From positions 186,001 to 250,000 of the forward strand of contig RQOL01000120.1 of the NCBI GenBank assembly GCA_013076295.1: 64,000 nucleotides of DNA. The letters are read 5' to 3'. This document shows, one piece after another, positions 1 through 9,495 of this stretch. The position numbers were made by a program, and so were the translations under genes. How positions within the stretch are numbered: the stretch's first letter is position 1; each line of letters begins with the position of its first letter. The notes under the pieces were generated by a model. That model searched no databases and was not told where the DNA came from. It saw only the letters and a program-made list of their open reading frames with translations. The stretch comes from Sanderia malayensis (taxonomy: Eukaryota; Cnidaria; Scyphozoa; Semaeostomeae; Pelagiidae).

Positions 1-29
1 AAGGGAATTTTGAGGCCAAAATACATAGT

Positions 30-480
30 ATGCCAATAGAGTGTGACCAGGAACTAGCTTGGTGGGTTGCAAATATCAAATCCTCCTTTAGGAAGATTAA
101 AATCCCAGAAATTGACCATACAATATTTACTGATGCTAGCAACTTAGATTGGGGGGCTGATGATGGAACTTGCCAAATTGGGGGCCGATGGGCAAAATCT
201 GAAATACAGCAAATTAATTTCCTAGAGCTAAAGGCTATAAAATTAGCTCTGGAAACTGATTGTAAATCAACAATATACAACCACATTAGAATAATGAGTG
301 ACAACAGTACGGCAATTGCATACATCAACAGCAAGGGGGGGGGACTAAATGACCTCCACTTGATGCTCTTGCTGCAGATATATGGGAATTCTGTAATGCA
401 AAGGGAATTCATATTTCTGCAGCCCATATCACAGGGGCAAAAACACAACTGCTGATCACATGTCAAGAACATTCAATGAT
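30..480 (+). pseudogene. DIRS RNase H domain, frameshifted
   Basis: This is the RNase H part of the DIRS polyprotein, which degrades RNA in the RNA:DNA hybrid during reverse transcription. Visible motifs are TDASNLDWGA (first Asp), FLELKAIKLAL (Glu) and SDNSTAIAYIN (Asp). The last motif, ADHMSR, is read in another frame because an A is missing from the A-run near 437 relative to the second copy (52028). A G-run near 337-345 also differs in length between copies. The methionine at 30 is not a true start: the domain is an internal part of a larger protein whose upstream part is off the window. Confidence 0.8.
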
Positions 481-977
481 CAAACAGAGTGAATGCTTCA
501 TCCAAATATTCTAAATATTTTGGTCAAAGAGCTTGGTTTTAAACCGGAAGTTTACCTATTTGCATCTTGCCTGAATAAGCAGCTAAATAAATATGTATCC
601 TGGATTCCTGATCCAGGTTGTAGAGCTGTTGATGCATTTTCTCTTTCTTGGGCCGATATTAAATTTTATGCATTTCCTCCTTTCAGTCTCATGGTGAGGT
701 CAATTGCAAAGATAATAAAGGAGAATGCTATGGGGATCATGATTATACCCCTCTGGCCCAGCCAATTCTGGTACCCAATGATGCTGAAATACCTCGTCAT
801 GCCACCAGTGGTACTGCCACAGACAAAGGCACTGCTTCGTTTGCCATTCAAACCAGAAGAATCTCATCCGCTACTGCCGAAACTGCGACCAGCAGCAGTT
901 CTCCTATCTGGCAACACATACAATGCAAGGTATTTTCCCCTGAAGTATCTGAAATCATTTTACATTCCTCGAGGAAA
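481..977 (+). pseudogene. DIRS post-RNase H region
   Basis: This is the segment between RNase H and recombinase that typically follows RNase H in DIRS and Ngaro polyproteins. Recognisable stretches are FASCLNKQLNKYVSW, PDPG, DAFSLSW, YAFPPFSLM and LWPSQFWYPM. No catalytic role is established that I can assert. The region is continuous here, whereas in the second copy the same sequence is split by a 358-bp insertion (52287-52644). Near 670 this copy reads ATGCATTTCC where copy 2 has a few extra bases, so small indels also separate the two. An equivalent segment occurs in the Ngaro element at 8941-9495. Confidence 0.68.
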
Positions 978-1901
978 ATGACAGTCAAAAAATATGATTC
1001 AGTTTTAAAGCATTGGGAAATATACTGCAGAGAAGTTGAAGCAGATCCTGTACAAACTTCAGTAAACACAGTACTCAAATTTTTGCTGCGACTGTACAAT
1101 GGAGGGTGTAAGTACAGTGGACTAGCTGCTACCCGCAGTGCCCTATCTTCCGTTGTGTGTTTGCCTGGCTATAAATCCATTGCTGAACATCCAATGATTT
1201 CCAGGTTTTTAAAAGGAGTGTACAACAAGCATCCTCCTCTCCCGAAATATTCAAGAATATGGGATATTAGTGTAGTCTTAAAATACTATGACTCTTTGCC
1301 ACCAAATGAATTACTCGATCTCAAACAATTCACTCACAAGGTAGCAGTTCCTCTGATGATATTGGGGGCAAAAAGGAAACAGACTCTTTTGACAATAAAT
1401 ATAGACAACATAACGTTTTCTGGAAACCAGCTCATTATTTTACCAAACTCAGTACAGAAGCACAATAAGCCGGGTCAACATATTGGGGCAATCACATATA
1501 ATCAATATGTTCAAAATCATTAACTGTGTATTGTTAATTGCATGGAAATATATTTACAGAAAGGGAAACATCTTGTTCCAGTGGATGTGAAACCACTTTT
1601 TATTACATATGGGACACCACATAAACCAGCTAGTAGTGACACCTTTTCAAGGTGGGTCAAGGCAGACCCAAAATCAGCTGGGGTTGACACGAGTGTCTTT
1701 CAAGCCCACAGCTGTGGGTCTGCCTCAGCAAGTAAAGCCAAGGAGAAAGGCATACCACTTCAATATATTCTAAAAAGAGGTTGTTGGAAAGCTGAGAGCA
1801 CGTTCAGAACATTTTATGATAAACAAATTATTAACCATGGAACAGAAGAGGAAGAGGATTACGTTAATTTGATACTTAACTGGTGGAACATTTTTGTTTG
1901 A
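978..1901 (+). pseudogene. DIRS tyrosine recombinase, nonsense and active-site mutated
   Basis: This tyrosine recombinase would integrate the circular DIRS DNA. The first catalytic Arg is visible in GAKRKQTLL (residue 133 from 978). The C-terminal box has AHSCGSASASKAK followed by GCWKAESTFRTFY, which supplies the Tyr. Two lesions are clear. An in-frame TAA at 1521-1523 splits the gene, and the downstream part (from 1542) is in the same frame. The Arg of the HxxR motif is replaced by Gly (GGG, 1716-1718). The second copy (52930-53853) has the same TAA but Trp (TGG) at that codon. The domain is certain; activity is very unlikely. Confidence 0.88.
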
Positions 1902-1980
1902 AATGACATTTATCAACATTGTTGGTCAACATTTTACTGTATGCCCCTATTCATGAGCTCAATTCAGTCCGAGCTTTAAA

Positions 1981-2298
1981 ATCTCATGTGGTCAGCTGCT
2001 TCTCCGCAGGAGCAGTGACGTGGAATCACCAATTACCCGATCGTAGTGAAGGGTAAATGGGATTCCATGAACTGTGAACTGTGAGCAGTAGACTACGTGC
2101 CACACCCAGAATTCCCTCCCCTTTGAATTTTTCTGACTTCATTTCGCTATTCATTTTTCTTAGGGTTCGTCATTATAGCTTTAAATAGTGTTCCTGAGAC
2201 TTTGCGTGCGCATCTCATGTAGTCTACTGCTCCTTGCAGTTCACAGTTCATGGAATCCCATTTACCCTTCACTACGATCAGGTAATTGGTGATTTCAC
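1981..2298 (+). repeat. DIRS internal complementary region and right inverted terminus
   Basis: Bases 2022-2098 are complementary to 2213-2298, giving arms of about 80 bp around a spacer of about 110 bp. Bases 1981-2019 are in turn the exact reverse complement of the DIRS left end at 37564-37602. So 1981-2098 equals the complement of right end joined to left end, which is the DIRS internal complementary region used as template for circle closure. The same structure recurs at 53933-54250 in copy 2. Confidence 0.85.
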
Positions 2299-3063
2299 AA
2301 CAGACTCAAGACATATTATATGCAACAACGACGAGCACAACTCCTGGATGATCTTATAAAGCTTTGTTTGACCATAGAGGAAGATGACTACTGGCGTCAC
2401 CGACTTGACATAATGTATGGAAAAGCTAAGCGAGTAGAAACAACCGTAAATCGACATAAAAGTGCAATGCAAATCAAAGATGTGGATGTTTCTCAGGTAA
2501 CAAAAAATGTATGGAAGGTGCACTCTCAGGTCTTATTTTCTTCTTAACCTGATGCCACTGAACACGAAACAAGGGGTGAAAGTTACCAAATTGTCAATGA
2601 AATTGGAATGGCAAATACGATGGAGAACCTTCATACTGGTTTAAACGTTGATGAAGACAATGAGCACAGCAAAACAATTTGCAAAGTTGAAAAGAAAGGT
2701 GATCAGTGCTATGAGGATTTGTTTTTGACCCTGTGCCTTGAACTTTCTTGTGTTCGCTTGTCCAGCCATTTGTATCAATGCTCCTGCCCTGACCAAAGCC
2801 CCATGTGTGATCATATCCACAAAATCCACTCTGTTACAGTTCGCAATTATGCAACAAGAAGAAGCTATCAACCCGACAATGATCAGCAAGGTTCACAAGA
2901 TGGCTTCGCAATACATATCATGGAAATCCACGGCACAGATTGGCAAAAAATGAGTGAAGGGAAATCAAAAGAGCGAGCAGTTGTTGCTCTGAAACAAATA
3001 GAAAGAGATCTTGAAAATTTAAAAGTCATGGGAATTTCAAGGATCTGTGTTGCACTGGAGTAA
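2299..3063 (+). pseudogene. MULE transposase C-terminal part with SWIM zinc finger (copy 1)
   Basis: This is the continuation of the MULE transposase split by the DIRS insertion; the upstream half is at 36340-37563. It begins AGACTCAAGACATATTATATG (Arg-Leu-Lys-Thr-Tyr-Tyr-Met) directly after the DIRS terminus. A SWIM zinc finger is visible as YQCSCPDQSPMCDH (CxCx6CxH), a DNA- or protein-binding motif usual after the catalytic core of MULEs. This copy has a stop at 2545-2547 where copy 2 reads through (CAA at the equivalent codon). Both copies share the TAA at the end of the segment (3061-3063), after which the frame continues into the Ulp1-like part. Confidence 0.8.
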
Positions 3064-3069
3064 CTAGCA

Positions 3070-3810
3070 ATGGAATGTTCATCACTTGTCAAAGTCAACA
3101 AAGTTGTACCTGGCAAACGCGATGGAGCTATTGTTCCACGGAACGAAAAGCTGAAACTACAGTTCAGACCCAAAAAGATGGTCCAAACTTCAAAGAAAAG
3201 AAATCCATCGTCAGCTTTGTCAGGACCATCGCCAAAAAATCCTTGGAGATGCTTTCAAAAAAAAAGAAAGAAAATGTGACCAGTTCATGAAATCCGATCA
3301 AACACGGAAAGGCCCGAAGAAAAATCAAACAAAGACATGACAGATGAAGAACGCGCTGGTAAGAAAGATACATTTCCGAGAAGCACCACAATAACAAAGC
3401 ACCTAAGCCCTCGTTTTATGATTGATGAGTCTGCATCAAGACATTCATTAAGCAAGACATTATTAAAAAATGGTCCCAACAACCTCAGCATTTTGGTTTT
3501 GAAATCTCTAAAGCTGGGATTATCCTCATTGGAATACAAGAAGTTGATTACCGCTGATCAAGGCTTTAAACAAAGGTGGCTATATGATGAAATCATAGAC
3601 TCTTTTTGTTGGGTACTGGCCAAGGAGATCCCTGGTGTTCTCGCTTGTCCCACTCTTGTCACAGCAGCACTAGCTAGAAGGCACCAAAATGCATTGCGCA
3701 TTGATAGACTGTGGTCAGATGATCCCCTTGATGACACGAAGATAATTTTAGCTCCCTGGAATCCTCGTGGGAACCACTGGGTACTGGTTTCAATTTTCAA
3801 GTTTCGATGA
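3070..3810 (+). pseudogene. MULE-linked Ulp1-like (C48) cysteine protease domain, truncated (copy 1)
   Basis: A basic linker (3070-3279) and a Ulp1-like region (3337-3810) lie in the same reading frame as the SWIM segment. Ulp1 family proteases remove SUMO or related modifiers with a His-Asp-Cys triad. The visible part has WLYDEIIDSFCWVLA and LAPWNPRGNHWVLVSI, where His-Trp matches the family's catalytic His block. Reading stops about ten residues after that His, so the Asp and Cys blocks are missing or lie in an unseen exon. A TGA at 3277-3279 breaks the linker. Copy 2 ends at the same point, so the truncation predates duplication. MULEs with Ulp1 domains are best known from plants. Confidence 0.66.
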
Positions 3811-4000
3811 TGTTTTAGTGGTTACCTGAAACATCAATTTAGGTTACCAATACCAAATTTCCCAATACTTTAGTTTTGGATATATTCAAAAACCATTTTC
3901 CATAACTTTGAACTATATATATATTGCTAATACTCTGGTCCTGGTGTTTTCAACCCTGTTGTTAAATATGAGACTGGCTGCCACAATTATTATCTTTAGA
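3811..4000 (+). other. Non-coding spacer between MULE remnant and Helitron
   Basis: AT-rich sequence after the Ulp1-like stop, with no coding signal that I trust. It is conserved in copy 2 (55752-55941) and ends in A, immediately before a Helitron CTAG terminus. Confidence 0.5.
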
Positions 4001-4980
4001 CTAGCCGGGGAGCTCGCATTCAAGGGGGCAAGTGAAAAAAACTTAATGTGGTTGGCGCACTTCGTACGCTGTATTCGCTTTCGCTCGTGCCTCTTTAAAC
4101 CCCATGTAGAATGGGTTAGCTCGCTATGCTCGCCTGTGGTTGACGCACTTCGTGTGCTGCATTTTCTTATGCTCATGCCTCTGCCTACTCCTCTTACAGC
4201 AGTTTGGCTCGCTCCGTTCGCCTGATAACCCCTCATCATAAATTGTTTACTAAAACTTTGGGCTTGTTTACATTAGGCCTAAGCGTGGCAAGTATGCCGC
4301 AGCAACAATGGCGGTCGCCTACTACAAAAACTACAACTATCTTACTCAAAAAACAAAAAAAAGCTATCACCTGTGTTCTCAATTGTCCCCTGTAATTTTC
4401 CAGAGGTCTCTCAAACAATTTGAAAGTCATTACACAGATAGTTCAGGTCTTAACACGCTTTGAAAGGCCCCAGTTATCCTTTATATGCAAAAAAATGTGT
4501 CTTCTCCAAAAGTACCTGTTGTTAAGCCCGAGGGCAAATTTGCATGATAACGAAAAACGTGTGACTGTTCACGTGAAGTCGCGAAAGAGCAAATCAAATT
4601 GCAGAAAAAGGGAAAACGGGTCAGGTGAAGAGCAAACACTTTGTTCGAAAATGGAGTTCGCAATACGAGTTTGGAAATTTCCCCACCGTAAACTGTAATT
4701 TTTTCGTGATTGCACAATTAGCAGGATAATTAATGGAAAAATTTAAAAAAATTTGAAAAATAGAAACCAAAAATAGATAACCTTGGTCTAATTAATAAAT
4801 AGCATTTTCCATTTGCAATTTAGCCCAATAATTGTAGAAACGAAAAAGCCTTTTTGATGACATGGTTCGCTGTTTTGGCCCATTGTTTTGGGGCGTTCGA
4901 CCTATTGTTTTGGTTTGAATCTATTGTTTTTGGCAAGAAAGTGTGTCATCACGTGACCTCTGCAGAATAGTAATAGTAGA
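4001..4980 (-). mobile_element. Non-autonomous Helitron (copy 1)
   Basis: Read on the minus strand it starts TCTACTATTACTATTCTG (plus 4980 downward) and ends in CTAG (4001-4004). It carries this family's conserved 5' region (about 4256-4980) and a 3' module with short palindromes such as GCGCACTTCGTACGC. There is no RepHel gene, so it would depend on helicase-replicase supplied elsewhere. Its minus-strand 5' end is directly joined to the CTAG of the next element at 4981, a head-to-tail tandem. The same element is at 55942-56919. Family assignment rests on the TC...CTAG ends and the A/T insertion pattern seen at the related copies 16218-19649 and 26778-36339. Confidence 0.68.
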
Positions 4981-5300
4981 CTAGGGGTCATCACTCGCTT
5001 CACTCGTTCGCCCCAGCCCGTCAAGGAAAAAAGGCTTAATCTGGTTGGCGCGCTTCGCGCGCTGAACTCGCTCCCGCTCATGCCCATCAATTAGATTGGC
5101 TTGCTCCGCTTGCCTAAGAGTGTGTTATCAAGAACCGGTGATTGGATGGCGCGCGCTGCATTTGCTCGTGCTCATGCCCCATCCAATTGATTGCTTTGCT
5201 GCGCTCGCCTGATAGTCTGTTATTGAGATTAGTTAACTGGTTGGTACGCATGCGCGTGTTCTATTCGCTTTCGCTTATGCTTCCTACAGCATACTTTTGG
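4981..5300 (-). mobile_element. Partial Helitron 3' module
   Basis: Begins CTAGGGGTCATCACTCGC, the 3' terminus shared with 18163, then the module with GGCGCGCTTCGCGCGC palindromes and CTCGCTCCCGCTCATGCCC. About two degenerate further repeats of the palindromic module follow to about 5290. No matching TC end is seen, so the element is truncated. Copy 2 (56920-57075) is shorter by 317 bp with an AACCG direct repeat at the breakpoint. Confidence 0.5.
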
Positions 5301-7060
5301 GGTGTATGAATAGAGATTGCCAGATTAGCCTCGTTTTGAGAAATGTAGCCTCGTATTGGTGGACAGGGAAAAGTGGATCATATAGTGGCAATAGACCTCT
5401 GAAAACAAAATACTTTTGGTAAAAGGTTAGTGAAAAGCTAATTAATGTAAACCGTAAGTTAACTTAAATTTGACTAATATACATAGGTCATAACAGATGA
5501 GGTTTGATATTGGGCAAGAATTTCATTTCAATGAATATGATGTAGGTAATACATTGTCATTTTAGCAGTTTCCCATTTCAGTCAATTATTATGAGCCAAT
5601 AGCCTGTCACAAAAGGCTACTGAAATTAAAATGTGATTGAAACTTACATAGACAGAATTCTCTTTCCATGAGTTTGTTAAGGATTCCATTGACTTTTCAA
5701 ATATATATTGTAGTAAATGTTTGTTTAAGTCATTTGACAATTGCATGGTGTGAATAGCAAACATTAGTGACATTGACAGCTTTGGTTCAGCTCTTCAGCA
5801 TTTGTTTCACTAAGTATCATATGGGAAAAAAGAAATAATTAATAGTGCCAAATAATACAGGACAATAGAACAATATGACAGTTGTGAAGCCGCATTGATT
5901 CCCTTTGTAGATTACTTCAAAAACATGTTTGAAATGCAAAATCTGTGAAAATTATATTTATGCTTTGCTACATAACTTGATGTACTAATAGAAAGAGGTA
6001 GATAAAGATCGTTTATCAATTAGTGGAAACAAACTTTCATGTTGTTGTAATATATTTTCATTGGCTTTCTGCACTTGTGCATTAAGAGGCTGGTAAATGT
6101 CAATTGTTAATGTTCATGTAATGCATGAATTATTAATTAGATGACCTACATGTGTGTATGTAACATCAAGGTTAGTTTTCCTAGAGCTTAATACAATTAT
6201 TATTGTAAACATCATTACAGTAGTTTCCTTGACATACAACAATGAAACTAAACAGGAAAAGCCTTTGAAGATGATTTTCAGGTCATTCATCATTAATATT
6301 GGGAAAAAACTTTAGTTTCAAGAAGATGTTGATGTGTGTAACACATAGAGGCAATGAACACAAAGGAATCCATAAAGTGGCAAATACTGGGAAGAATTAT
6401 TTGAGTCCAACTGGCACTCGTAGGCACATATAGTCAGGGCACCAGAAATTTATTTTTGAATCAGCGAAACTGTAAAGTTGTAAAACAATTGTTGAGGTTT
6501 GCATGGCCTAACCGAAGAAACTGTCGTGTCGTGTGTCGGGGGCAATCAGTCAAATTTGGATGGCCTAACAAAAATTAAGCTGGCGATTGAATTGCAAATG
6601 GTTAAATATAAGATCTAAATGTATTCACCTACCTGTAAGACACATGTAAAATGATCTATGTAAATCTGGAGATAGTTTTCAGACTTAAAGTTGTCCTCTT
6701 GATAATTTTTTGTGATGCCAAAGTTAAACTGTTTCATGAATCAAATTCATATTTCATAAGGCATTTCAAAAGTTAGCGGTGCCATTGATGGAAATGATGC
6801 GAAAGTCTTGTTCAATGTGATACAATGGCCTCGTTTCAATGTGAGAAAAACTTCTATTATTGGTTAAGATAAACTACAGAAATGCATCTCATTAAAAATT
6901 AACATTGATGAAGGTTATTAGATACTAATAGAGAGTAGATTAATCCTGCAATCTTTTTATATACGTAAAAATTACATTAGTAAAAAAATAGTAATCAATT
7001 AATTATTATTCTTGACAGTTATCAATGGATGGCGAAGATGAATGAGAGATAATTGGTCCC
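5301..7060. other. Non-coding duplicated block
   Basis: AT-rich sequence with no supported gene. From 5451 it aligns with 57074 onward in copy 2. Copy 2 lacks about 40 bp around 6232-6272 and carries a P-element insertion whose empty target is 6601-6607 (GTTAAAT). Confidence 0.6.
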
Positions 7061-7071
7061 GTATGTAGATT

Positions 7072-7418
7072 GTAATCTATTCCTATCGAATTGTAAGAAC
7101 CTCCTTCCAACTAGAACGAGGAATGGGGTGCGAAAGGAGATTCGCTGTTTGGAAGGAGGACCTTATCAGTCCGGTTCTGCGAGCCGTCGCCAGGGGAGGA
7201 GGGAGGGATCGAAAAAATATCTCTGCGAATAGATCGTTGCTTGAAAGGAGTGAATGAAAGAAAGGCATGGCCTTAAATAAATGCTAGGTCCCTAGGGCAC
7301 AAATCTTTCATGGAATTTCTGTTCTTATTGAAATTCGGTGTCCACAATCCGATGAGAATAGTAATCTATTCCCATTGAATTGTAAGAGCCTCCTTCCAAC
7401 TAGAACGAGGAATGTGGT
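7072..7418 (-). repeat. Direct repeats at the Ngaro 3' side
   Basis: A unit of about 60 bp beginning GTAATCTATTCC and containing CCTCCTTCCAACTAGAACG occurs at 7072-7131 and 7361-7418, about 290 bp apart. It recurs at 63612-63960 in copy 2. Ngaro elements end in split direct repeats, so this fits the 3' terminal repeats of the minus-strand Ngaro element. I could not find the matching 5' repeat before the gap. Confidence 0.55.
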
Positions 7419-7558
7419 GCTCTCGGAGATAACCTGTTTGTATATCAACATGATCAGAAAAAGGGGGAGTCAACGTAGATAAAAAGTGACACAATTTACT
7501 GAAAAAGGTTATCTCTCCATAACTCAAGAAAACGAATCGATGATAGAAATGTACAGAA

Positions 7559-8701
7559 TCAAAAAAGTACAAAATAAGGCAATCGGTCATATAAAGGCTT
7601 AGCATTCTTCAGACTGTACATATCCCGGAAATCTCGCTCCAACTGGTACTTAGAAGTTGGCGAAGCAGAAGAATGAGTGGCTGCGTTCTGTGAGAGAATC
7701 CTTGAAGGACATCCTGCACCGGTTACCTTATCATACTGGCAGTAATACTGAGCCATTTCAGTGCTCTTCCATCCGATATGACCTGCTATTTGCTTGTCCG
7801 AGACGCCAAGCATCGCGAGAGTAATGGAGCATCCACTTCTAAGGCTGTGCATTGTCTCACCCTGATTGATGGATAGGTCATTCAAATGCTTTTGCAGTCT
7901 GTTAGCCACGGCTGAACCAACAAACGGTTCCGCTTTTATTCTTGCGTGACCATCCGTTGCTCTAAATAAAAAACCTGTGCTGAGATCTAACCCCATGTTC
8001 TGAGACAACTCCAGATAGCACAACAGATTCTTTACAGGAAAGATAGGGGACTTCGGTATTCGTTGAATAGAAAAGACATGAGCTCTGTTTCCCCTTAAGC
8101 ACTTTCCATATACTTGCTTAAAAACGTACCCATTACCATCCTCTAGACGTACTACCTCCGTTGACTTAACTCTCCCCAAATCTGACGCTCGATCACCCGA
8201 GAAAATATCTATTGTGAAGAAGGCCAGATCCCTGGCCAGAATGTACAAGAATACAGGCTTGAGGTTTTGTTCTAGCATTAGAGACCTAAGATGAATACAA
8301 AGCTTTTCTAGCTTATCCATGAACAGGGGTACAGCCTGAACTGGAAATGCTCTCGCGATGGTTTGTTCCTCAAGCACTAGAGCGTGGTACTCATTGACCA
8401 AGGAATGAGTAGCAGGATTCCCAGTGTTCAACTCGCAGTTCCAGCTGGTTCCTCTACCAACTTCCCTAAAAATTGACCTCAATTTTCCAATATTGTTATC
8501 TACTGTGCCAGCAGCGAGACCTCGTCGGCATAAACAGTTACCTGAATTTCTCTGTGCTAAGCAGGCCTTGGAATGAACAACTGTCTTGCCGAACTTATCC
8601 CTCCAAACCAGGAAATGCACAACATCTCTTGGGGACGCAGCAGCTATCTTTTTTTTCCAGGAAGAGACCAAAGAAAGGACTCGAGCTGAGCCTGGAGACA
8701 A
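7559..8701 (-). CDS. Ngaro tyrosine recombinase
   Basis: A 380-residue tyrosine recombinase that would integrate the element's circular DNA. The catalytic set is complete by motif: Arg171 in SGDRASDLG, His285 and Arg288 in MHSLRSG, the HIGW box at 308-311 and Tyr319 or Tyr320 in WKSTEMAQYYCQ. The N-terminal half is the usual helical DNA-binding (core-binding) region and contains a Cys-rich patch (CLAQRNSGNCLC). The ORF is uninterrupted. The start at 8701 is the first Met of the ORF; an upstream start or expression from the polyprotein is possible. It lies about 240 bp downstream of the post-RNase H region on the same strand. Confidence 0.85.
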   Translation of the reverse strand: MSPGSARVLSLVSSWKKKIAAASPRDVVHFLVWRDKFGKTVVHSKACLAQRNSGNCLCRRGLAAGTVDNNIGKLRSIFREVGRGTSWNCELNTGNPATHSLVNEYHALVLEEQTIARAFPVQAVPLFMDKLEKLCIHLRSLMLEQNLKPVFLYILARDLAFFTIDIFSGDRASDLGRVKSTEVVRLEDGNGYVFKQVYGKCLRGNRAHVFSIQRIPKSPIFPVKNLLCYLELSQNMGLDLSTGFLFRATDGHARIKAEPFVGSAVANRLQKHLNDLSINQGETMHSLRSGCSITLAMLGVSDKQIAGHIGWKSTEMAQYYCQYDKVTGAGCPSRILSQNAATHSSASPTSKYQLERDFRDMYSLKNAKPLYDRLPYFVLF

Positions 8702-8940
8702 CTTTTCTGTTTCTGGTACGGCTTGTTATTTTTAAACTGTGCAAGGCGCACTTATCTATCATTTATTTTCTCCTGGTCAATGTCCACTAACGATGGCTCT
8801 CTGGTCAACTGAAAGGTTCCTCTTCTGCAACCACATCGCTGACAAAAATGATGACCATGGTCATTAGGGTGACCACACTCCACGCAGTGTACAGCTGGCT
8901 TCCATATCCTAGGTATCTCGGGTTCGTTCTGAAAAGAAAG

Positions 8941-9495
8941 TTAGAAAAAGATTCTAAATGCATGCAAATCCCATGGAAGTGGTCTTGTGTGCCAGCCCAA
9001 CTTCTTGTCTGGAGGGAAAAATATGACATCTTGTTGGCCCTTTTTCCCTAACAAACAACTGTCAGCTGCGTATGAATTAATTAGAGGCCACCAGAACTTT
9101 CTCGGCAATACATCAAAGGCAAGGAAGGTCACTCGAATCAGAGAATCTTTAAGGAATTTTAAGAGTGGACCAATAAGTACGAACGGCGGGAAGATGTAAT
9201 AATTCTCTTTCGACACGAAGGACTGTGCGAAGACATTCACCCCTGCAGAATTGGGACATGGATGCCGAGAGAAAAACTTTAAGTCAGCTCCTGAACGGTT
9301 TTTCCTTACATTTGACGGAATCGCCATAAGATCGAACGTATGAGGACCAAACAATGATTCAACGTGCTGCCATGCTTTTTCTGACAAACGGCAATCAATA
9401 TCAGATAAAAGTCTTGATGGAGCGTCAGCAGCCATCTTTCCGGAAGGTGTGTAGCTTAAAGAGAGAGTGACATTTAGCTTAAGGCAAAGAAACAC
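8941..9495 (-). pseudogene. Ngaro RNase H end and post-RNase H region, out of frame with RT
   Basis: Continues the RT/RNase H protein in another frame: the last RNase H motif MAADAPSR, then LFGPHTFDLMA, LKFFSRHPCP, FPPFVLIGPLL and PRKFWWPLI. The corresponding DIRS segment is at 481-977. It overlaps the RT ORF by 22 bp, so one frameshift near 9480-9495 separates RNase H from its last motif. This could be a decay mutation, an assembly indel or a programmed shift; nothing I can see decides it. It is called a pseudogene only because of that break. Confidence 0.65.

Larger units (their letters stand above)
1..2298 (+). mobile_element. DIRS-type retrotransposon, 3' half (copy 1)
   Basis: The window opens inside a DIRS element. 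In order it holds RNase H, a post-RNase H region, a tyrosine recombinase, an internal complementary region and the right inverted terminus. The same sequence recurs from 49249 onward, where the reverse transcriptase precedes it. DIRS elements replicate through a circular intermediate and integrate with a tyrosine recombinase, so they make no target duplication. The right end (GGTGATTTCAC at about 2288-2298) abuts MULE transposase coding sequence (AACAGACTCAAG). All reading frames carry lesions, so this copy is dead. Assignment to DIRS rests on the gene order plus the terminal and internal complementary repeats. Confidence 0.88.

Noticed and set aside
4256..4980. Repeat region taken as MULE terminal inverted repeat
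   Set aside because: All copies (4256, 17450, 18930, 35705, 56190) have the same orientation, and each ends in TC/CTAG Helitron borders, so it is the Helitron 5' region.
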